64,000 bases of DNA from Okeania sp. SIO3I5. Its GTDB lineage: Bacteria > Cyanobacteriota > Cyanobacteriia > Cyanobacteriales > Microcoleaceae. Location: positions 84,965 to 148,964 of the forward strand of contig NZ_JAAHHT010000017.1 in assembly GCF_010672085.1 (NCBI RefSeq), written 5' to 3'. Below the pieces are notes generated by a model. That model did no database searches and was not told the origin of the DNA. It worked only from the letters and a program-made list of their open reading frames with translations. Shown in pieces: positions 23,941 through 33,690 of this stretch. Within the stretch, counting starts at the first letter, position 1. Every line of letters starts with the position of its first letter. The position numbers were made by a program, and so were the translations under genes.

Positions 23941-25902
23941 TTGAAAGAAGTAACAATACCAGAGAATATACCCTCAAAACAACATAGCGATTATATAGAT
24001 GGTTATACTCAGGGCCAGACTGACAATATAGATGGCCTGACACTTGATTCTGAAGCACAAGAAAATGAAAATAAAATTAATAACACCAAAGAATTTCCAG
24101 CTCAAAAAAAGAGAGGAGGATGGCAAGGATTAACTTTTGGTATTGGCATTGGTGTAGTTGCTAGTATGGTGAGTATGCAATTAGTTTCTCAATCAGAAAA
24201 AAAGACAGAAGCTAATACCAATTCTACACAAACTATTACAAATCCAGTCGAGACTAATGTTAGTCCCGCTCTCAGCGTAACAGTAGCTAACGTAGAATTA
24301 GCAACAGTAGAACGTACCCTTGATGCAACAGGTAGCGTTGTTGCCTTCGATCTATTACCAGTGTTACCGCAGGCGAATGGGTTACAAATTCAACAAGTCT
24401 TAGTCGATGAAGGAGAAAAAGTTACTCAAGGTCAGGTAATGGCAATTTTAGATGACTCCGTTTTGAAATCGCAAATTAACCAAGCTAAATCTCAAGTAGC
24501 ATCAGCTCGAAGTCAAGTAGAGCAAAGAAGAGCTGCTCACAGTAAGACTGAGGTAGAGGTAAAACAAGCAATTGCTGCTTGGGAACAAGCAATTGCAGAT
24601 CGGGATGGTGTAAAAGCTAATATTGCTCAAGCTAAAGCAGGAAGAGATGAAGCGATCGCTGCTCTCCAACAAACTCAAGCAAGTCGGGATGATGCTATTG
24701 CTGCCCTCAAACAAACCCAAGCAAGTCGCAATGATGCTATTGCTGCTCTCCAACAAACTCAAGCAAGTCGCAATGATGCTCTGGCGTCTGTAGCTCAAAC
24801 TGAAGCTAGGTTAGCAGAAGCTAAGGCGAACCAAGAACAAGCTATGAGAGATTTTGAACGATATCAAACCCTGAGAGCAGAGGGTGTTATTAGTTCTCAA
24901 GAATTAGAAACCCGTAGCACTACGGTGAAAACATCAAGGGAAGGGGTACGAGTTGCTGAAGCTAATATTAATAGTGCTAAAGCTAAAGTTGATATTGCTG
25001 ATGCTAATATTAGTAGCGCTAAAGCGAAGGTTGATATTGCTGATGCTAATATTGATAGTGCGAAAGCTAAAGTTGATATTGCTGGCTCAAATGTTAGGAG
25101 TGCAGAAGCTAGAGTGGAGAGTGCAGAAGCAAGTCTCAGTAGTTCAATGGCTCAACTACGGAGTGCGGAAGCCAAAGTTAATAGCGCTCAAGCTAATGTA
25201 AGTAGCGCTAGAGCAGAAGTTGAAAGTGCATTATCAAATATTGACAGCGCTATGGCAAATGTTAGTAGTGAGGAAGCTCGCAAAGAAGAGAAACAAACTG
25301 AGCTAGCATATACTTTAGTGAAAGCACCTGCAAACGGCATAATAGCTGAACGGATAGCTCGTGTTGGTGATGTAACTTCTAGTAGTAAAATGTTGTTTTC
25401 AATTATTAAAAACAATCAATTAGAACTAGAATTAGAAGTACCAGAAACTCAGTTACCCCAAGTTAAAATTGGCACAAAAGTTAGAATTAGTTCTGATGCT
25501 GATAGTCGGATAAAAATGTCAGGAAGAGTGAGAGAAATAGCACCATTAGTTAATGAAGAAACTCGCGAAGCAACTGTTAAAATCGACCTACCTAATAGTA
25601 ATTTATTACGACCAGGAATGTTTTTGCGGGCAACAATTACAACTGCTACAAATCAAGGATTCAAAATTCCAGCCAAAGCAGTATTACCTCAAGCAGATGG
25701 GCAGTCTATTGCTTATGTTTTGCAAAGCAATAATCAAGTTAAAGCAGTACCTGTAGAAGTAGGAGAAATCTTGAGTAAAAATAGCGATTTAGCTAATGCT
25801 GAAATTGAAATCAAAGAAGGTTTAAAATTAGGCGATCGTATAGTAGTCTCAGGTGCGGGTTACCTCAAAGATGGGGATATAGTTAAAGTTATTGATAAGT
25901 AG
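23941..25902 (+). CDS. RND efflux periplasmic adaptor (HlyD/MFP family)
   Basis: 653 aa, started at TTG with AAGGGAC before it. Residues about 60-85 hold a single membrane anchor (GLTFGIGIGVVASMVSMQLV). A lipoyl/barrel half (VLVDEGEKVTQGQVMAILDD) precedes a very long coiled-coil hairpin, residues about 170-450, built of near-identical units such as QTQASRNDAIAALQ and SAKAKVDIADANI. The second lipoyl half (AYTLVKAPANGIIAERIARV) and the membrane-proximal domain follow. The hairpin is about twice the usual length through internal duplication. It links an inner-membrane RND pump to an outer-membrane channel. The matching pump starts at 27697. No TolC-type gene is in this window. Confidence 0.9.
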   Translation: MKEVTIPENIPSKQHSDYIDGYTQGQTDNIDGLTLDSEAQENENKINNTKEFPAQKKRGGWQGLTFGIGIGVVASMVSMQLVSQSEKKTEANTNSTQTITNPVETNVSPALSVTVANVELATVERTLDATGSVVAFDLLPVLPQANGLQIQQVLVDEGEKVTQGQVMAILDDSVLKSQINQAKSQVASARSQVEQRRAAHSKTEVEVKQAIAAWEQAIADRDGVKANIAQAKAGRDEAIAALQQTQASRDDAIAALKQTQASRNDAIAALQQTQASRNDALASVAQTEARLAEAKANQEQAMRDFERYQTLRAEGVISSQELETRSTTVKTSREGVRVAEANINSAKAKVDIADANISSAKAKVDIADANIDSAKAKVDIAGSNVRSAEARVESAEASLSSSMAQLRSAEAKVNSAQANVSSARAEVESALSNIDSAMANVSSEEARKEEKQTELAYTLVKAPANGIIAERIARVGDVTSSSKMLFSIIKNNQLELELEVPETQLPQVKIGTKVRISSDADSRIKMSGRVREIAPLVNEETREATVKIDLPNSNLLRPGMFLRATITTATNQGFKIPAKAVLPQADGQSIAYVLQSNNQVKAVPVEVGEILSKNSDLANAEIEIKEGLKLGDRIVVSGAGYLKDGDIVKVIDK

Positions 25903-26749
25903 GGACGTTCCATGGAACGTTCGTACAGAGTAGCCTTTTTCGGCATTTTTTTCTGTTAGTTTTTACCAAATATAAAAAAGTAACATCGGCATTTTTTCTG
26001 TTAAATTTTTTCCCAAAATATTTGCAGTAACATCGGCATTTTTTCTGTGAGTTTTTCCTAGATATAAAAAAGTAGCATAGGCATCTTGCCTGTTAATTTA
26101 GAAAATAATGTAGGGGTTTGGTCTCCAAACCCAAGTTTAAAGGGATTTGGAAAGCAAACCCCTACGATAAAATTTTACAACTAATTTAGGATTGCTGTAG
26201 CCGAATACTATTGTTAATTAACCAAATTGTATCTAATGTAAATCTCAATTTAAACAAAAAAATATACTCCAATTAATTTTTCTCTTTTTTCAATATGTTC
26301 TTATACCAAGCGTGAAAAAATCATGTTACAAAACCTATTTATCTATAGAGAATAGGCAATAGGTAACAGAAATTAGTAGATGGTTAAAAGGAGTTAATTT
26401 ATTATGGTTAATTAATCACACTTTGTCTAAGGAATATTAAATCAGGACTTACGCAACATAAAAAAATATACACCATTTGTATTGTAGGGGCGAATGCCAT
26501 TCGCCCCCCTACGAATAGCGTTTCATCTAACAATTTGCGTAAGTCCTGTAAATCAAAAAAGCCTAGAAACCGGGTTTATATGAAATCCTTTTATAAATCA
26601 GATATATCTCTCATAAACCCCGTTTCTTAGTTGGAATAACTATCGCCTATAAAAAGGTTTTTTAGTAGTTCTGTAGATGTAGTGATATTTATAACTAAAG
26701 CTCTTTCACTTTCAGGAGCATTACTACAAAAATCACTACTTGTACACCA
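25903..26749. other. Gene-free region with several palindromes
   Basis: GGGACGTTCCATGGAACGTTC at 25903, three copies of CATCGGCATTTTTTCTGTTA near 25940-26060, the GTAGGGGTTTGG...CAAACCCCTAC pair at 26110-26166, an AGGACTTACGCA element at 26444-26547, and an AAACCGGGTTTAT...AAACCCCGTTTCTTA hairpin at 26567-26631. No gene is seen. Confidence 0.7.
26444..26547. repeat. MITE-like element, AGGACTTACGCA family
   Basis: Exact 12-base ends, 104 bases long, with GGGCGAATGCCATTCGCCC as the inner palindrome, nearly the same core as the copy at 16237. Confidence 0.9.
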
Positions 26750-27154
26750 TTACCCACAAGTTAACCTCTGTCGCAAAACTCCATTTTCAGATACAGTTGT
26801 TCCTTTCCTAAAACCATATTTAGTTTCACTACCATTTATTGATTTATACAAATCATTGCCACCCCATGTATGCTTTCCATTTCTAGATTTAGCGTAAAAA
26901 TAGAAAGTACGACTTGTAGCAGTAACAAGGGTTGATCTACTATTGCTTCCTACACTAAACCAACTTCTTGTTATGCGGTCACCATCTATATCTTTGTAGT
27001 TTATAGCGACCCTAACAGTATTGTAACATTTGTTATGAAATTGAATGGTATATGTACTTTGTTGCGCATTTAGTGATTGTGGAGCGGATGAAAATAAAAA
27101 TAATAAGCTCCCAGAAGAGATAATTAGATTGAAAAAAGAAGAAAGCTTGGCCAT
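26750..27154 (-). CDS. Exported small protein, DUF1036-like
   Basis: About 134 aa from ATG 27154 (MAKLSSFFNLIISSGSLLFL), with a cleavable signal peptide ending near SLNAQQ. The mature part, YTIQFHNKCYNTVRVAINYK then GDRITRSWFSVGSNSRSTLV and TFYFYAKSRNGKHTW, resembles DUF1036-type beta domains that begin with a Cys-containing strand and a V-A-I-x-Y-K-D core. It has two Cys (in NKCYN and RLTCG) that could pair. It lies between, and opposite to, the RND adaptor and pump genes, so it is likely independent of them. Function unknown. Confidence 0.6.
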   Translation of the reverse strand: MAKLSSFFNLIISSGSLLFLFSSAPQSLNAQQSTYTIQFHNKCYNTVRVAINYKDIDGDRITRSWFSVGSNSRSTLVTATSRTFYFYAKSRNGKHTWGGNDLYKSINGSETKYGFRKGTTVSENGVLRQRLTCG

Positions 27155-27163
27155 ACTGATCAA

Positions 27164-27696
27164 CCCTTTTAAAATTGACAGTAATAGTATAGCTGAAAAT
27201 GAACTTTTAACTACACTTAAGGAAAATTTACAGAACTTATTATGTTATTAAATAACTACTTTTCTGGGCTTTGCTAACTTGTTTATTGTATACTTGAAAA
27301 TAGTATATAAACAGGGCTTACACTTTCCGAACTAAGAAACCGGGTTTATTGTCGGGATATTGTTGTTAAAACCAGGAAATTTCCGTAATAAACCCGGTTT
27401 CTGCATATAAAAAAGTAACATCGGCAAAATCCCTATTAATTATTAATACCAAGTTGCATGAATTAAACACCAATATCCATTAGAAATAGAGCCATCTTTA
27501 GATGATTGAAAGAGGTAATTATCAATTATCCATTAGAAATAGAGCCATTTTTAGATGATTGAAAGAGGTAATTATCAATTATCAATTATCCATTATCAAT
27601 TAGAAATAGAGCCGTCTTTAGATGATTGAAAGAGGTAATTATCAATTATCAATTATCCATTATCCATTATCAATTATCCATTATCCATTAATAAAA
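27164..27696. repeat. Repeat-rich leader before the RND pump gene
   Basis: From 27478 a unit of about 60 bases, ATTAGAAATAGAGCCATCTT plus AGATGATTGAAAGAGGTAAT, occurs three times, followed by TATCCATTATCAAT microrepeats up to the ATG. A longer frame from 27622 runs through these repeats and is not believed. An AAACCGGGTTTATTG...AAACCCGGTTTC hairpin is at 27338-27402. Confidence 0.75.
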
Positions 27697-30600
27697 ATGT
27701 CATTTCAATTATCAGCTTGGTCAATTAAAAAACCAGTTCCTACTCTGGTCATGTTTCTAGTCTTAACAGTAGTAGGATTAATGTCTTTTTTGCAATTAGG
27801 GATAGACAATCTACCTAATGTTGATATTCCTCTAGTATCAGTAACAGTAAGACAACAAGGAGCAGGTCCGACAGAATTAGAAACTCAAGTGACAAAAAAA
27901 GTTGAAGATGCTGTAGCAGGTTTGGGAAATATCGAAAAACTAACTTCAGAAGTAGATGATGGAGTGTCTACAACTAGAATTGAGTTTGACTTAGCAGTAG
28001 ATATCGATCGCGCCACCAATGATGTGCGTAATGCCGTTGCTGAAATTCGCCAAGACTTACCCCGAGACGTTGATGATCCCATCGTTAAAAGAATAGAGTT
28101 TGCTGGAGGCGGACCAATAATGACCTACGCCGTCACCTCCGACAAACGTTCTGTAGAAGAATTAAGCGAATTAGTAGACAAAGAAATTAGTCGTGCTATC
28201 CTCAATGTTACAGGTGTTTCTCAAATCTATCGTATTGGTGGAGTTGACCGAGAAATACTTATCAAGCTGAGTCCTGAAAGATTAGAGAGTCTGGGTATTA
28301 CTGCTACTCAAGTTAACGATCAAATTCGTGCCTTGAATGCGAACATACCAGGAGGACGTTCTCAAATAGGAGGTACAGAAAAAAGTATTCGGACTTTAGG
28401 TAGTGCTGACACAGTAGAAGCATTGAAAGAATATCAAATCATTCTACCCTCTGGTGGTGCAGTCCCCCTTTCCAGTGTAGCTCAAGTTATTGATGGTCAT
28501 GGAGAAACTAGACAAGCAGCTTGGTTATTAGAAAAAAATAGTTTCAACCAAGACTCAGGAACAAATAATATTGGTAAACCTATTGTTGCTTTTGAGGTAC
28601 TCCGCAGCACGGGAAGTACCCTTGTCACTGTAGAAAGAAAGGTGCGGGAAACAGTTACTGAACTAGAAAAAACATTGCCAGCAGATGTAGACTTGCAACT
28701 AATTTTCACCAAGGCAACAGATATTAAGGAATCATATCAAGCATCTATAGATGCCTTAATTATTGGTTCCATACTCACTGTCATAATTGTTGGTATATTT
28801 TTACGAGACTGGCGCCCAACTCTTGTGACAGCAGTAGCATTACCATTATCAATACTACCTACTTTTTTGGTAATGAGAATCCTCAATTACACTCTAAATC
28901 AGATGAGTCTATTAGCACTAGCATTGGCAATGGGGAACTTAGTAGATGATGCTATTTGTATGATAGAGAATATTGACCAACATATTAAGAAGGGGAAAAA
29001 ACCATTCCAAGCCGCTTTAGATGGGTCAGCAGAAATTGGTTTTGCGGTGGTTGCAACAACTGCAACTATTGTAGCAGTCTTTTTACCCGTAGCATTTATG
29101 GGTGGGATACCGGGTCAATTTTTTAAACCATTCGGCATTACCGTAGCAGTTGCAACCATGTTTTCTACATTGGTTGCTTGTACAATGACACCAATGTTAG
29201 GGGCACGGTTATTGAAACATAGACGACTAAGAACATCTCCTTCTTTTCCAGAACAAAATCAAAAACAAAGAAAAATTCGCCCCTACAGTCAGTTATTAAC
29301 TTGGGCATTACGGCATAAAATTATTACTTTAGCTACGGCGATCGCCTTCTTTATTGGTAGCTTGCAACTGGTGCCACTGCTGCCGAAAGGATTAACGGAT
29401 GCTGGTAATGGGGGTGTAAGTATAGTTAATCTAGCATTACCTCCTGGTTCGACAATAGCAGAAACTGAACAAGCTACACAACAAACAATGCAACTGTTAC
29501 AGGAAAATCCACTTGTCACCAGTGTATTTGCTGATGTGGGTAGTGGACTTCTGAACAAAAGTAAATTATACGTTACGATCTTACCCAGGCAAGAGCGAAA
29601 TATTTCTCAAAAAGAATTTGAACAAGAGGTACGACCCTTGTTTCAGAAGATTCCAGGAGCGCGAATTAATTTTGTTAGCACGGGTCCAGGTGGTGGTGGT
29701 AAAGATTTAAAAATTGTTCTGAACAGCGACAATGCAGTTGCTTTACAACAGGCATCAGATGCTTTAGAACGACAAATGCGAGAAGTTCCAGGGTTGGTAG
29801 ACGTGAGTTCCACTGCTAGTTTGGTGAAACCAGAGATTTTGATTAAACCATTACCTGCAAGAGCAGGAGATTTGGGAGTTTCAGTACAGGCGATCGCTCG
29901 TACCGCGTCATTAGCTACTATAGGAGATATTGAGAGTAATTTAGCTAAATTCGATCTGGTAGATCGGCAAATTCCTATTCGGGTACAGTTAGCAGAAGAA
30001 TTTAGAAATGACTTAGATGTAATTAAAAATTTACGCATTCCCAGTCAAAATGGTGGGTTAGTACCATTGTCAGCGGTGGCTGAAATTACAATAGGTAGCG
30101 GACCTTCAGAAATACACCGTTTTAACCGTCTTCGCGAGGTTTCCTTTGAGGCAAATTTACAGGGCATTTCTCTGGGAGATGCACTAACAGCAGTGAAAGC
30201 ATTACCAGCAATGAATCCACTGCCTCCTGATGTCACAGAACAGTCTGACGGTGATGCCAAAATTATGATGGATATCTTTAATGGATTTTTGGGTGCGTTA
30301 GGTTTGGCAATATTGTGTATTTATGCAATTTTAGTGTTGCTATATAATAACTTCCTTTACCCAATGGTGATTTTGGTGGCATTACCTTTATCTATTGGTG
30401 GTGCATTGTTAGGGTTGATAATCTTCCAGAAGGAGTTAGGTATGTTTGCTTTAATTGGAATTGTACTACTGATGGGTTTGGTGACCAAAAATGCGATTTT
30501 GTTAGTAGACTCTTCCTTAGCAAATGAAAAAGAAGGAATGTCTCAGTTTCATGCAGTCCGCGAAGCTGGTATTTCCCGGTTACGACCAATTTTGATGACC

Positions 30601-30876
30601 ACATTTTCAACTATTGGCGGAATGTTGCCTATTGCTCTCGAATTAGGAGCAGGAGGAGCAGAAAGAAGTCCGATGGCGATCGCTGTTATTGGTGGGTTAA
30701 CTACTTCCACATTGTTAACATTAGTGGTGGTCCCTGTGTGGTTTACTTACATTGATAATTTTATCCACTGGTTGAATAAATTATTCGGTGGTAAGGAGAG
30801 TCGTCCGCATTTGGATGTATCTGTTAATGGTGATGGTATGAATGTATTGAAAAAAGATTCTGTTACTAGAGTCTAG
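27697..30876 (+). CDS. RND efflux pump inner-membrane subunit (HAE1/AcrB family)
   Basis: 1059 aa from MSFQLSAWSIKKPVPTLVMF. The first helix is followed by a large periplasmic loop (VDIPLVSVTVRQQGAGPTEL), then a second block of helices with the proton-relay region NLVDDAICMIENI (paired Asp) and GIPGQFFKPFGITVAVAT. The second periplasmic loop and last helices (GLVTKNAILLVDSSLA) follow. It is a proton-driven multidrug or metabolite exporter that works as a trimer with an adaptor (23941) and an outer-membrane channel. Adaptor and pump are 1.8 kb apart, separated by repeats and an opposite gene, so an original operon may have been pulled apart. Confidence 0.93.
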   Translation: MSFQLSAWSIKKPVPTLVMFLVLTVVGLMSFLQLGIDNLPNVDIPLVSVTVRQQGAGPTELETQVTKKVEDAVAGLGNIEKLTSEVDDGVSTTRIEFDLAVDIDRATNDVRNAVAEIRQDLPRDVDDPIVKRIEFAGGGPIMTYAVTSDKRSVEELSELVDKEISRAILNVTGVSQIYRIGGVDREILIKLSPERLESLGITATQVNDQIRALNANIPGGRSQIGGTEKSIRTLGSADTVEALKEYQIILPSGGAVPLSSVAQVIDGHGETRQAAWLLEKNSFNQDSGTNNIGKPIVAFEVLRSTGSTLVTVERKVRETVTELEKTLPADVDLQLIFTKATDIKESYQASIDALIIGSILTVIIVGIFLRDWRPTLVTAVALPLSILPTFLVMRILNYTLNQMSLLALALAMGNLVDDAICMIENIDQHIKKGKKPFQAALDGSAEIGFAVVATTATIVAVFLPVAFMGGIPGQFFKPFGITVAVATMFSTLVACTMTPMLGARLLKHRRLRTSPSFPEQNQKQRKIRPYSQLLTWALRHKIITLATAIAFFIGSLQLVPLLPKGLTDAGNGGVSIVNLALPPGSTIAETEQATQQTMQLLQENPLVTSVFADVGSGLLNKSKLYVTILPRQERNISQKEFEQEVRPLFQKIPGARINFVSTGPGGGGKDLKIVLNSDNAVALQQASDALERQMREVPGLVDVSSTASLVKPEILIKPLPARAGDLGVSVQAIARTASLATIGDIESNLAKFDLVDRQIPIRVQLAEEFRNDLDVIKNLRIPSQNGGLVPLSAVAEITIGSGPSEIHRFNRLREVSFEANLQGISLGDALTAVKALPAMNPLPPDVTEQSDGDAKIMMDIFNGFLGALGLAILCIYAILVLLYNNFLYPMVILVALPLSIGGALLGLIIFQKELGMFALIGIVLLMGLVTKNAILLVDSSLANEKEGMSQFHAVREAGISRLRPILMTTFSTIGGMLPIALELGAGGAERSPMAIAVIGGLTTSTLLTLVVVPVWFTYIDNFIHWLNKLFGGKESRPHLDVSVNGDGMNVLKKDSVTRV

Positions 30877-31300
30877 TTTTGTGTTTGTTTAGCTAACTTA
30901 TACAGGACTTACACAGGCAAACCCAGAAACCCGGTTTCTCTTAGAAGTTTACTGTTCAAAACAACGATTTATCGTAGAAACCGGGTTTCTTTGCCTAAGT
31001 CCTATTATAGCAGTTTTCATTTTTTTCCATTAAAGTAGGGACGTTCTATGAAACGTCCCTACAAGGTTTTAGAAAAAGAATATTTATAGCGCTTTTCATT
31101 AACATAAAATACAGAGATTTTGGCTTAAAGGCAGAAGGCAGAAGTTTTGTAGTCTACCTTTGTTAAAACCGCTATAAACTTCAAAAATACTTATATTTTG
31201 TCTGTAGTCTACCTTTGTGAAAACCGCTATAAAATGCAAAATTTTATTTTTTTATCCCCCTAAAAAAGGAGACATAAAACCTTATTGTTTTTGTCAGTAA
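30877..31300. other. Gene-free region with repeats
   Basis: Contains the AGGACTTAC element at 30904-31003, a diverged TATAGCAGTTTTCA...TAGCGCTTTTCA element at 31012-31100 with GGGACGTTCTATGAAACGTCCC inside, and the phrase GTAGTCTACCTTTGT twice (31150 and 31205). No gene is seen. Confidence 0.65.
30904..31003. repeat. MITE-like element, AGGACTTAC family with AAACCCGG core
   Basis: Ends AGGACTTACACA and TTGCCTAAGTCCT. The core is AGAAACCCGGTTTCT and AGAAACCGGGTTTCT, an inverted pair. The copy at 36510-36609 has the same core. Confidence 0.85.
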
Positions 31301-32335
31301 CTACTCGCTAAATCTCTCCAACAATTCTTCCCTCGAAGCATTTAATAACAAAGAAGTCAACTCCTCTGGAGACAACTGGGACATTGGCTCAATAATGGCC
31401 AATAGTTCTGGATCTAGGGAACCAAACCTGACATTGAGGAAATTTTCAATCATTTGCCTTATCTTCTGTTGGCCTTCCTGAAGACCTTCTTGGCGACCTT
31501 CTTGGCGACCTTGTTCCAAGGTATCCTCACGCCAACGTAAATAAACAGGTGATAGTCTCATAATTAACTCCTGGTCATCTTCATCTATATTTTCTCTGAA
31601 TTGAATTGTGACGTGCCAGTTGGCCAGAAGCTCTGTCAGATTTTCCCGAAGTGGGTTACCTCTGGGTAGAGCTTCTAATTCTAAAATAGCTTGGTCTTGT
31701 GTTTGTCCTTTTCCCAATACTCGTAACCAAAGAGTATCCTGCTTAACGGGCAGTTGATTAATTGCTACTATTGCTGTGCCTTGAAATTCTGGCAAAAAAT
31801 AAATACCTGTAGGCCATTGACCACTTGGATCTAGTTTAGCGCCAAAAGCATCAATTATTCTGGGTGAACAAGAGGGAGTTCAATAATTAATAATTAATAA
31901 TTAATAATTAATAATTAGTTATTACCGAAAAATTTTGGTTTAAAGCCTCCCCTTTTAAGGGGATAATAAATAAAAATTTTCCTTCGAGTCAATCCTCTTC
32001 TTTTCAAGGAGAGGTAATTATTCATTATTCATTATTCATTGTTGAACTCTTCTTTTCAAGGAGAGGATTGACTAATCATGAAAATTTTTTCTTGTTTCTC
32101 TTTTAAAGGAGAGGCTTTAAACCTTAATTATTCCGTAAATAGAAGCGGTTGCTGCCATTTGGCCTAATAACCCTAAAATTTTGGGGTCGTTTGGCGGTGG
32201 AATGACGGGGATAAAATATACGTCTATTTCCCGGACTTCGCTGGCAACATCGCGACTGGTTTCTACTTGACCTAATAAAGTTAGTAATTCTTCTAAATAT
32301 TGTTTGGCAAATTGGTCGTGGGGAGTTCTTGTCAT
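31301..32335 (-). pseudogene. DUF4351/Rpn-type protein split by a repeat element
   Basis: The N-terminal piece (32117-32335) reads MTRTPHDQFAKQYLEELLTL, ASEVREIDVYFIPV, GLLGQMAATASIYG. The C-terminal piece (31301 to about 31860) reads RIIDAFGAKLDPSGQWPTGI, LPEFQGTAIVAINQLP and ends in a DUF4351-like region (NFLNVRFGSLDPELLAIIE) with EGRQEGRQEGLQEG repeats before it. Both belong to the same family of PD-(D/E)XK-related Rpn/transposase-like cyanobacterial proteins. Between them 31880-32130 is a palindromic repeat and the linking 50-60 residues are missing, so the gene is broken. The C-terminal ORF alone could only start inside the old frame. Confidence 0.75.
31880..32130. repeat. Palindromic element inside the DUF4351 gene
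   Basis: Inverted ends GGTTTAAAGCCTCCCC and GGAGAGGCTTTAAACC, with TCAAGGAGAGG repeats and AATTATT/CATTATT runs between. Relatives lie at about 17727-17810 and 18792. It replaces the middle of the interrupted gene. Confidence 0.75.
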
Positions 32336-32559
32336 TGAGATTTTCTATTAGTCTCAGGGTACTATACCATGACCGATTAATGTTATAAATATGGGAATAT
32401 AAAATGATTCGTGAAAAAAACTGTAGGGGTTTGGTCTCCAAACCCGATTAGATAAAATATTACAACCTATTTTATGGGTAATTAAGAGTATAGTTTAAGA
32501 TATAAAATTATTTGTAATTAATCGGAAAATTCTGATTGAGGAAATCAGGAATAGGTAAA
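32336..32559. other. Intergenic region with GGTTTGGTCTCCAAACC palindrome
   Basis: The divergent region between the split DUF4351 gene and the next gene. A GTAGGGGTTTGGTCTCCAAACC palindrome lies near 32424. AGGAATAGG before 32560 is the ribosome site of the next gene. Confidence 0.5.
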
Positions 32560-33165
32560 ATGTCATATAGTGATTTTGATTTAAAAAAAGTCAAAGCTGA
32601 GTTTAATTTGAAAATTATAGAAACAGAAGATTTATTTTCTGAAGTTGAACCTGTAGAAATTAGTAATCTTTTGGCTGAGATGTTAAAGCAAAATGTACCT
32701 ATTGCCTTAGCGATCGCTACTGAAAAAGCTAGTTCTGAGCTAATAATTATTAATATTTTGCTGGAGATTAAGAGACAACTTCAAATCAGTTTTTTTTCGG
32801 GTATAGATTTCTCAGTTGATAAAGATAAGGGGTTGAATGGATTTTGTGATTTTATTATTAGTCAATCTCCCGAACAATTATATTTAGATACTCCTGTAGT
32901 TGTTCTTGTAGAAGCTAAAAATGAAAAGATAGTTAGTGGTTTAGGAGAATGTATTGCAGAAATGGTTGCGGCTGAAATATATAATCAAAAAGATGGTAAA
33001 GATGTTCCTTTTATTTATGGTGTGGTTACGACAGGTTATGCCTGGAAATTTTTGAAATTGGAAAAGAATTTAGTGTTTATTGATGTAGAGAATTACTATA
33101 TTAAAGATTCGAGAAAGATAATAGGAATTTTGGTGGAAATGATTAGTTCGATTAAATGTTTGTGA
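32560..33165 (+). CDS. PD-(D/E)XK-like protein of unknown role, 201 aa
   Basis: Starts MSYSDFDLKKVKAEFNLKII at ATG 32560, which has a ribosome site. The frame from 32536 does not. Glu60 (ASSELII), Asp97 (GLNGFCDFII) and Glu118-Ala-Lys120 (VVVLVEAKNE) fit the E...D...ExK order of PD-(D/E)XK nucleases. The helix after it (GLGECIAEMVAAEIYNQ) and a strand pair (YGVVTTGYAWKFLKLEKN) complete the fold. Many such single-domain proteins occur in cyanobacteria as solitary genes of unknown role. Nuclease activity is inferred only from the motif order. Confidence 0.65.
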   Translation: MSYSDFDLKKVKAEFNLKIIETEDLFSEVEPVEISNLLAEMLKQNVPIALAIATEKASSELIIINILLEIKRQLQISFFSGIDFSVDKDKGLNGFCDFIISQSPEQLYLDTPVVVLVEAKNEKIVSGLGECIAEMVAAEIYNQKDGKDVPFIYGVVTTGYAWKFLKLEKNLVFIDVENYYIKDSRKIIGILVEMISSIKCL

Positions 33166-33538
33166 GGATGGCGATCGCTTTTGGGATAAAATTAATAGTT
33201 AGGGTTTGCTGAAAAAGTATTTTTGCTGTTTCTAGTAGTCAGTAGTCAGTAGTCAGTAGTCAGGAGAAATAGGAATTTTAGAGGAGATAGTCGGAAAAAT
33301 TGAGGGACAATTTTTCTGTCATAATCATCCCAAAATACTAGCTTTTTGGCGCTCAAAGCTCAAAAAGCTGGTACTTTTTAAGGACTCAAAAATGCTATAA
33401 CCTTTACCTGTCAATCCTTTTATATTTAATCAGCAAGCCCTAGTTAAGCAGCTTTCGAGCAACTAATAATATGACTGATATACTTTAGAGTTGTTGGGAA
33501 ATAAGGTAAAATGATTCAAGCAGAAATTGGCCAGAAAA
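33166..33538. other. Intergenic region
   Basis: Contains a GTAGTCAGTAGTCAGTAGTCAG direct repeat (six units near 33236-33262, 7 bases each), and CTTTTTGGCGCTCAAAGCTCAAAAAGC (an inverted pair). No gene is seen. Confidence 0.5.
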
Positions 33539-33690
33539 ATGCTAAATATTGAACGAGTCTTAAAACAAGATAGGTTACTCAGAACATTAACAGGATTAAA
33601 CCGTAAAGCATTTGAATCTTTGTTGGAGTTCTTTAATCAAATGTATGAGCAAACATTGCTGGACAAACCTCGTAAACGCTATAAATTAGC
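33539..33690 (+). pseudogene. 5' fragment of an IS5-type transposase gene
   Basis: MLNIERVLKQDRLLRTLTGL then NRKAFESLLEFFNQMYEQTL and DKPRKR is the typical N-terminal domain of IS5-group transposases. After about 48 residues it meets the end of the minus-strand gene at 33679 and loses similarity. The frame running on to 34003 is the antisense of that gene and not transposase. So only the 5' end of an IS remains. Confidence 0.75.
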
